DNA from: Clostridiales bacterium
GTDB lineage: Bacteria; Bacillota; Clostridia; Oscillospirales; Oscillospiraceae
NCBI GenBank assembly: GCA_019421975.1
Contig: JAHZEE010000005.1
Location: 1 to 13,996 of the forward strand
Reading direction: 5' to 3'
DNA length: 13,996 bases
Part shown: positions 7,589 to 11,811 of the stretch, piece after piece
Numbering within the stretch: position 1 is the stretch's first letter
Layout: each line of letters starts with the position of its first letter
Made by a program: the position numbers and the translations under genes
Notes under the pieces: generated by a model
Databases searched by the model: none
Seen by the model: only the letters and a program-made list of their open reading frames with translations
What the model was told of the DNA's origin: nothing

Positions 7589-7616
7589 ACGGGAGGGGGA
7601 GACCCCCTCCCGTTTT
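7589..7616 (+). terminator. Intrinsic terminator between scfA and scfB
   Basis: ACGGGAGGGGG and CCCCCTCCCGT form a stem of about 11 bp around a short AGA-type loop, followed by TTTTAT. It lies 26 nt after the scfA stop and 27 nt before scfB. No separate scfB promoter is visible, so scfB is probably expressed by read-through. Confidence 0.85.
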
Positions 7617-7643
7617 ATCTGTCAAAATACGGAGGAAACCGAA

Positions 7644-8984
7644 ATGGTACATACTTTTTCCGCGCTGGGCTGTAAAATTGCAGTGGATGTCAACAGCGGA
7701 GCCGTCCACATTCTGGACGATGTGAGCTATGCGCTTCTGCAGGCCGCAGGGGAGCGGCCGGAGCGGATGCCCGTGCTGGATGGATATGAGATTGAGACCT
7801 GCCGCGCAGCCTGGGCGGAGCTCATGGAGCTGAAGGAGCAGGGACTGCTGTACACGGACGACGACTATGTCAATCCCGCCATGGCCATTGTGAAAAACGC
7901 GCCGGTCAAGGCGCTCTGCCTGCATGTGAGCCACGACTGCAATCTGCGCTGCAAATACTGTTTTGCCTCGACCGGCGACTTTGGAACCGGCCGCAAGACC
8001 ATGCCCCCGGAGATCGCGAAAAAGGCCATCGACTTTGTCATCGAAAAGTCCGGCGCACGCCAAAACATCGAGGTGGATTTCTTCGGCGGCGAGCCGCTGA
8101 TGGCCATGGAGACAGTCCGGCAGACGGTCGACTATGCCAGAAGCATCGAAAAGCAGCACAAAAAGCACTTCCGCTTCACCATCACCACCAACGGCGTCGG
8201 CCTCAACGATGAGAACATCGAATACATCAACCGGGAGATGGCAAACTGCGTGCTCTCCCTCGACGGCCGTCCGGAGGTCAACGACAAAAACCGCGTCACG
8301 CCTGCCGGCGGCGGCAGCTACGATATCATCCTGCCGAAGTTTCAGAAGCTGCTGCAGTCGAGAGGGAAGGACAGGGACTACTATGTCCGCGGCACCTTCA
8401 CGCGGGACAACCTGGACTTTGCCGAGGATGTGCTGCACATCGCCGACCAGGGGTTCGACAGCGTGTCGGTGGAGCCCGTCGTCTCAGAGCCAGGCGCCCC
8501 CTACAGCCTGCGGGAGGAGGATCTGCCCCAAATCTTTGCAGAGTATGAGCGGCTGGCAGAGCAGATGCTGAAGCGAAACGATTTCAACTTTTTCCACTTC
8601 AATGTGGACCTCAGTCAGGGCCCCTGCGTCATCAAGCGGATGCGCGGCTGCGGCGCGGGCTGCGAGTATGTGGCCATCACGCCGGAAGGGGACATCTATC
8701 CCTGCCATCAGTTTGTGGGCAATCTCGATTACCGCCTCGGGAATCTCTCGGACGGCACCTTTGACATGTCCATCTCCGACCGGTTCTCCGCCCTCAACAT
8801 TTACACCCGCGAGGACTGCAAACACTGCTGGGCCAGATTCTACTGCTCCGGCGGCTGCTCGGCCTCCAATCTGCTGGTCAACGGGGACATCGCAAAGCCC
8901 CACTTCGTCGGCTGCGAGATGGAGCGGAAGCGTCTGGAATGCGCAATTGCAATGAAGGCGATCGAGGCTTGCAGGGAATCGTAA
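7644..8984 (+). CDS. scfB: SCIFF peptide maturase, radical SAM/SPASM thioether-forming enzyme
   Basis: The 446-residue protein should bind the ScfA precursor and use S-adenosylmethionine to make a cysteine-threonine thioether. Residues of about 1-75 look like the peptide-recognition (RRE, PqqD-like) domain. The radical SAM cluster is C-x3-C-x2-C at Cys99, Cys103 and Cys106 in CNLRCKYCF, followed by FFGGEPL at 146-152 and TTNGVGL. The C-terminal SPASM domain has cysteines 328, 336, 340, 354, 392, 395, 401, 405 and 424, enough for two auxiliary 4Fe-4S clusters (GCGAGCEY, GDIYPCHQ, CKHCWARFYCSGGC). ATG 7644 has GGAGGAAACCGAA ahead of it. Family length and neighbour both agree. Oxygen-sensitive clusters fit an anaerobic host. 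Confidence 0.97.
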   Translation: MVHTFSALGCKIAVDVNSGAVHILDDVSYALLQAAGERPERMPVLDGYEIETCRAAWAELMELKEQGLLYTDDDYVNPAMAIVKNAPVKALCLHVSHDCNLRCKYCFASTGDFGTGRKTMPPEIAKKAIDFVIEKSGARQNIEVDFFGGEPLMAMETVRQTVDYARSIEKQHKKHFRFTITTNGVGLNDENIEYINREMANCVLSLDGRPEVNDKNRVTPAGGGSYDIILPKFQKLLQSRGKDRDYYVRGTFTRDNLDFAEDVLHIADQGFDSVSVEPVVSEPGAPYSLREEDLPQIFAEYERLAEQMLKRNDFNFFHFNVDLSQGPCVIKRMRGCGAGCEYVAITPEGDIYPCHQFVGNLDYRLGNLSDGTFDMSISDRFSALNIYTREDCKHCWARFYCSGGCSASNLLVNGDIAKPHFVGCEMERKRLECAIAMKAIEACRES

Positions 8985-8987
8985 GGC

Positions 8988-9027
8988 TTTTGCAAGTATG
9001 CAAGAATTTTGATTCAAACTTGCAAAA
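8988..9027 (+). repeat. 10-bp perfect inverted repeat after scfB
   Basis: TTTTGCAAGT (8988-8997) and ACTTGCAAAA (9018-9027) are exact inverted copies separated by 20 nt, and GCAAG is repeated once more inside the spacer (about 9000-9004). No T-run follows, so it is not a standard terminator. It begins only 3 nt after the scfB stop. Function unknown; a protein-binding site or an RNA hairpin stabilising the scfB end is possible. Confidence 0.6.
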
Positions 9028-9076
9028 CAACATTTAGTCCTGCAACAGCCAGCCATCACCAAATATTGTGGTTTTT

Positions 9077-9103
9077 ACGCCGCGGCAGCTGCCGCGGCGT
9101 TTT
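9077..9103 (+). terminator. Intrinsic terminator after scfB
   Basis: ACGCCGCGGCAG and CTGCCGCGGCGT form a perfect 24-bp palindrome followed by TTTTC. The innermost bases would open into the loop. It lies about 90 nt after the scfB stop and closes this transcription unit. Confidence 0.82.
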
Positions 9104-9115
9104 CTCTTGTTTCAT

Positions 9116-9143
9116 AGTTTACATAACTCTATTTACATAATAT
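9116..9143 (+). other. Dif-like XerD half-site and 9-bp direct repeat
   Basis: AGTTTACATAA (9116-9126) is identical to the reverse complement of the XerD half-site TTATGTAAACT of the Bacillus subtilis dif site as I remember it. After a 6-nt centre (CTCTAT) the next 11 nt do not match the XerC half-site well. TTTACATAA occurs twice, at 9118-9126 and 9132-9140, 14 nt apart. The same copies could also act as -35 elements (TTTACA, 17 nt, TATTTT). The nearness to a XerD-like gene makes it notable, but chance in AT-rich DNA is not excluded. Confidence 0.35.
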
Positions 9144-9185
9144 TTTTGCATAAAATATATTTTTTGGAAAATTCCGCTGCAAGTC

Positions 9186-9214
9186 TTGATATTTCTAAGG
9201 GAATCAGTTATATT
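9186..9214 (+). promoter_or_regulatory. Probable promoter of the xerD-like gene
   Basis: TTGATA (9186-9191) and TATATT (9209-9214) are 17 nt apart in an AT-rich stretch, giving a start near 9221 and a leader of about 245 nt. Weaker alternatives lie upstream (TTTACA at 9118) and downstream (TTGCAA at 9388, 16 nt, TATTGC). Between 8985 and 9466 I found no convincing gene, only these sites, the repeats and the possible attenuator. Confidence 0.55.
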
Positions 9215-9305
9215 ATGTTTGTCTCAACTGGAAAAATTGTAGAGATTGCATAATTATTTAATCGCGTCTTTCAAATCTGAATTTTGTGATTCTGGCACGC
9301 CCCCG

Positions 9306-9349
9306 CGCAGCTCAGCGCCTGAAATTCGGAAAGAGAGGCTGCGTTTTTT
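9306..9349 (+). terminator. Possible attenuator in the leader of the xerD-like gene
   Basis: CGCAGCTC (9306-9313) can pair with GAGGCTGCG (9335-9343) with one bulged base, and TTTTTT then GCTTTTT follow at once. The loop is long (about 21 nt). It sits between the best promoter (9186-9214) and the gene start at 9467, so it could limit expression. Confidence 0.45.
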
Positions 9350-9466
9350 GCTTTTTATCTGCATGATTCCATATGTTGTACTTCATTTTGCAATTTACAC
9401 TGCATCTTGTATTGCGGCTGCTTTTTGGGACAAAGAGAGATTGAGAGATAGGAAGTTAACAGAGCA

Positions 9467-10351
9467 ATGGCGGATTATGTCCAGTGCTATGAGCACTATC
9501 TGGCTGATGAAAAACACGCTTCGACGAATACGCAGAACTCCTATCTGCGGGATATTCGGCAGTTTGCGTCATATCTGACCTCAGTCCGCGCCCTGTCCAT
9601 TCCGGAGGTCACACGGGAGACGGTCTGTACCTATCTGTCCTGGCTCACGGACCGTGGAAAATCCCCGGCCACGATTTCCAGATGTATGGCCTCTCTGAAG
9701 AGCTTCTTTGCATTTCTGGTCATGAACGGCGATATCCAGGAGAACCCGGTGCATGATATCCATGCGGTCAAGGCCGAGAAGAAGCTGCCGCAGATTCTGA
9801 CCGGCCCAGAGGTGGAGCTGCTGCTCTCCCAGCCCAGCTGCACCGACATGAAGGGCTACCGGGACAAGGCGATGCTGGAGCTCCTGTATGCCACCGGCAT
9901 CCGGGTCACGGAGCTGATCTCACTGGATCTGTCTGATGTCAGCCTGTCCGGCGGCTTCATCCGGTGTGTCAGCAAGGGAAAGGAGCGGATCATTCCGCTT
10001 TATCCCGGCGCGATCCATGCCCTTGGCGTCTATGTCAATGAGATCCGTCCCAACATGATCGCCACCAACGAGGAGCAGGCCCTCTTTGTCAACATCAGCG
10101 GCGAGCGGATGTCGCGTCAGGGCTTCTGGAAAATCATCAAATACTACCAGGAGAAGGCCAAAATCGACAAGGACATCACCCCACATACGCTCCGCCACAG
10201 CTTTGCGACCCATCTGCTGGAAAATGGGGCGGATCTGCACTCCATTCAGGAGATGCTTGGACATAGTGATATCTCGTCAACGCAGATCTACACGCAGCTG
10301 GTCAAGCAGCATCTGAAGGCAGTCTATAATAAGTATCATCCGAAGGCTTAA
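9467..10351 (+). CDS. xerD: Tyrosine recombinase, XerD-like
   Basis: The 294-residue protein has the size and two-domain layout of XerC/XerD recombinases. The N-terminal SAM-like core-binding domain covers about 1-90 (TQNSYLRDIRQFASYL) and the catalytic domain about 105-290. The catalytic set is complete: Arg146 in ATGIRVTEL, Lys170 in SKGKERIIP, His240 and Arg243 in HTLRHSFATHLLENG, His266 in LGHSDISST, and nucleophile Tyr275 in QIYTQL. XerD acts with XerC at dif to resolve chromosome dimers; a partner is not in this window, so the XerD role is inferred from similarity. ATG 9467 has a modest AGGAAG about 11 nt upstream. The gene stands alone, with an AT-rich 480-nt upstream region and a strong terminator directly after its stop. 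No phage or transposon genes flank it. Confidence 0.88.
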   Translation: MADYVQCYEHYLADEKHASTNTQNSYLRDIRQFASYLTSVRALSIPEVTRETVCTYLSWLTDRGKSPATISRCMASLKSFFAFLVMNGDIQENPVHDIHAVKAEKKLPQILTGPEVELLLSQPSCTDMKGYRDKAMLELLYATGIRVTELISLDLSDVSLSGGFIRCVSKGKERIIPLYPGAIHALGVYVNEIRPNMIATNEEQALFVNISGERMSRQGFWKIIKYYQEKAKIDKDITPHTLRHSFATHLLENGADLHSIQEMLGHSDISSTQIYTQLVKQHLKAVYNKYHPKA

Positions 10352-10352
10352 C

Positions 10353-10384
10353 AAAAGGGGCGCACCCACGGGTGCGCCCCTTTT
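10353..10384. terminator. Bidirectional terminator between convergent genes
   Basis: AAAAGGGGCGCACCC and GGTGCGCCCCTTTT form a long GC-rich stem around ACG, flanked by an A-run on one side and a T-run on the other. It begins 1 nt after the xerD-like stop and ends 2 nt before the stop of the minus-strand gene, so it can serve both. Confidence 0.9.
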
Positions 10385-10386
10385 GA

Positions 10387-10815
10387 TCACAAATAGGGTT
10401 TCATCTGTTCAATATTGTGCAGCTCCGTGTCCAGCAGCCGCTGGCTCAGCGCCTCGACGCGCCCATCCTGCCCGTGATACTGGTGGCGGTTCTGAATGCT
10501 CTTGATCATGCCCTTTGTATTTCCCTCAATCATCATCTCTGCGATTTTGGAAGTGGAGCCCTCCTGGCGGGCCTTGAATTTGCTCGCCATCCTGGCGCAG
10601 CAGGTGGCCATGCCGGACGGATCCTTTTTCTTGCCGCCGATCTGTTTGAGCAGGCTGTCCGCCTCCTGGCGGATCGTTTGGTACTCCGCCAGCTGCTGCC
10701 GCAGTGCGGCGCAGAAGCGGGCGTCCTCCGCCTCCGGAATGACGCTCTCAATGCCGATCTGCCCCATCTGTACGGTGTTGCGGATGGTGTTGAGCATTTC
10801 ACAGTCACGAATCAT
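10387..10815 (-). CDS. Conserved small helical protein, ferritin-like bundle suspected
   Basis: I do not recognise a named family with certainty. The 142-residue product starts MIRDCEMLNTIRNTVQMGQ and is strongly helical throughout, with no signal peptide and no membrane span. Alternating helices (about 5-20, 28-60, 67-110, 118-142) fit a four-helix bundle. The pattern IAEMMIEGNTKGMIKSIQN followed by LLDTELHNIEQMKPYL resembles small uncharacterised clostridial proteins of about 140 residues that I associate with ferritin-like folds. Metal-ligand motifs are not clear enough to claim iron binding. The ATG at 10815 is preferred over one three codons upstream because GAGGTGA lies 8 nt before it. 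It stands alone, with a TATAAT at 10837-10842 on this strand, but the -35 region is poor. It shares the terminator at 10353-10384. Confidence 0.75.
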   Translation of the reverse strand: MIRDCEMLNTIRNTVQMGQIGIESVIPEAEDARFCAALRQQLAEYQTIRQEADSLLKQIGGKKKDPSGMATCCARMASKFKARQEGSTSKIAEMMIEGNTKGMIKSIQNRHQYHGQDGRVEALSQRLLDTELHNIEQMKPYL

Positions 10816-10836
10816 ATGGAACATCACCTCAAGGGA

Positions 10837-10842
10837 ATTATA
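10837..10842 (-). promoter_or_regulatory. -10 element of a probable promoter for the small helical protein gene
   Basis: A perfect TATAAT lies 22 nt upstream of the ATG at 10815 on the minus strand, just after the terminator of the lipoprotein gene. No good TTGACA-like element is found 16-18 nt further up, so the call is weak. The transcript would have a very short leader. Confidence 0.4.
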
Positions 10843-10887
10843 ACCGGCCCTCAAAAAAACATACAGATTTCGCAATTCCGGTAAAGC

Positions 10888-10923
10888 AAAAAATGCGCCG
10901 CACAAGAAGTGCGGCGCATTTTC
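10888..10923 (-). terminator. Intrinsic terminator after the lipoprotein gene
   Basis: On the minus strand AAAATGCGCCGCAC and GTGCGGCGCATTTT form a 14-bp stem around a 5-nt loop (TTCTT), followed by more T residues (TTTTTTG in total). It lies about 11 nt after the stop at 10935. A and T runs flank both sides, so it could work in either direction. Confidence 0.9.
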
Positions 10924-10934
10924 TTTCACACAGC

Positions 10935-11639
10935 TCAGGCATAGGCGCCTGTGTAGTCAATCATCATCAAGTCCAGATTTGCAAAATCCGTGTCCACAGC
11001 GGTGTAGACATTGTCATTCAGCTCCAGCTTCATCACGACCGACTGGCCGTCCTCATAGCCGAGGTCGGGGAGCAGTCCCTCCAAAAGGGAGAGAATGGCG
11101 GTCGCATACTGCGCGTCGAGCGCGTTGTAGGTCTCATCTGTCATGCTGGCAATCTCTTCATCTGTGAATCCCGCCGTGAGATCGCTCCAGACCGTGGCGA
11201 TCTCATCCATTGCAGAGAGCTGCTGGATGATATCAATGGGGTAGACCGTGATATCAACGGTGTAGTCGCCGCTCTTCATCAGCGTCGCGCTGTTGACGGT
11301 GTAATTGCTCTTGGCATAGATCTGCTCGATCAGGCTCTCAGCATAGTCGATCACTTCCTCCGGCATACTCTCGACATCGTAGACCCCGATATAGTTCAGC
11401 AGATAGAGCGCCTCGGCGGAGACATTCTGCACATGCGTCTCAGAGGCCTCCTCCGATGTCATGTCCATCAGCTCCAGATAGTCCTCGTTGTATTGGCCGC
11501 GATAGGCCGCATCCAGCTCTCCTTGTACATAGGTGACAGCGTCGTCTGCCGTCACGCCGCCCAGCCCGCAGGCTGAGAGGGAAACGGCCATGGCGCCCAC
11601 AACCGCCAGCACAATCCATCTCTTAAACTTTTTCATCAT
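10935..11639 (-). CDS. Lipoprotein of unknown function
   Basis: The 234-residue protein begins MMKKFKRWIVLAVVGAMAVS and has a clear lipobox LSAC (21-24), so Cys24 should be lipid-anchored on the outer face of the membrane. The mature part is acidic, rich in Asp, Glu, Tyr and Thr, and predicted mixed alpha/beta; it has no cysteine after Cys24 and no repeat. It opens TADDAVTYVQGELDAAYRGQYNEDYLELM, a helical start seen in clostridial lipoproteins of the DUF5105 kind, but I cannot confirm that family. AGGA lies 8 nt before the first of two adjacent ATGs (11639 or 11636). The gene has its own promoter (11709-11738) and its own terminator (10888-10923). It lies between a pseudokinase-like gene and a helical protein gene on the same strand but is not co-transcribed with them as far as visible. 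Confidence 0.88.
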   Translation of the reverse strand: MMKKFKRWIVLAVVGAMAVSLSACGLGGVTADDAVTYVQGELDAAYRGQYNEDYLELMDMTSEEASETHVQNVSAEALYLLNYIGVYDVESMPEEVIDYAESLIEQIYAKSNYTVNSATLMKSGDYTVDITVYPIDIIQQLSAMDEIATVWSDLTAGFTDEEIASMTDETYNALDAQYATAILSLLEGLLPDLGYEDGQSVVMKLELNDNVYTAVDTDFANLDLMMIDYTGAYA

Positions 11640-11708
11640 CTCTTAATTCCTTCCCCAGTCAATGTTGCAACGGGTCGAAAAATCAAATTTCCCGCCTCGT
11701 CTTTTTCC

Positions 11709-11738
11709 ATTATAGTGATGGTCAAGCCTGGAAGTCAA
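11709..11738 (-). promoter_or_regulatory. Sigma-A type promoter of the lipoprotein gene
   Basis: TTGACT (11738-11733) and a perfect TATAAT (11714-11709) are 18 nt apart on the minus strand. CTTGAC occurs again within the spacer. The start near 11702 gives a leader of about 60 nt with no obvious structure. Confidence 0.78.
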
Positions 11739-11762
11739 GCGACTTATCAGCGTATTTCAAAC

Positions 11763-11799
11763 AAAAATCCCCGCGGTCCCATCTCTAGAACCGCGGGGA
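11763..11799 (-). terminator. Intrinsic terminator after the kinase-like gene
   Basis: On the minus strand CCCCGCGGT and ACCGCGGGG form a 9-bp GC-rich stem around a 12-nt loop, followed by ATTTTTG. It lies 12 nt after the stop at 11812 and insulates the lipoprotein promoter. Confidence 0.88.
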
Positions 11800-11811
11800 A
11801 ATGCGCCAGGA

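Noticed and set aside
9116..9143. A full dif site
   Set aside because: Only one arm matches; the second arm agrees in about 4 of 11 positions, so a complete dif cannot be claimed.
9246..9578. A 110-codon plus-strand open frame with a hydrophobic stretch ahead of the xerD-like gene
   Set aside because: It overlaps the recombinase start by more than 100 nt in another frame, lacks a ribosome site, and contains the attenuator-like hairpin and promoter-like sites.
9467..10351. Integrase of a mobile element
   Set aside because: The protein has the compact XerD layout without an arm-binding extension, and no excisionase, phage, relaxase or direct att repeats flank it within the window.
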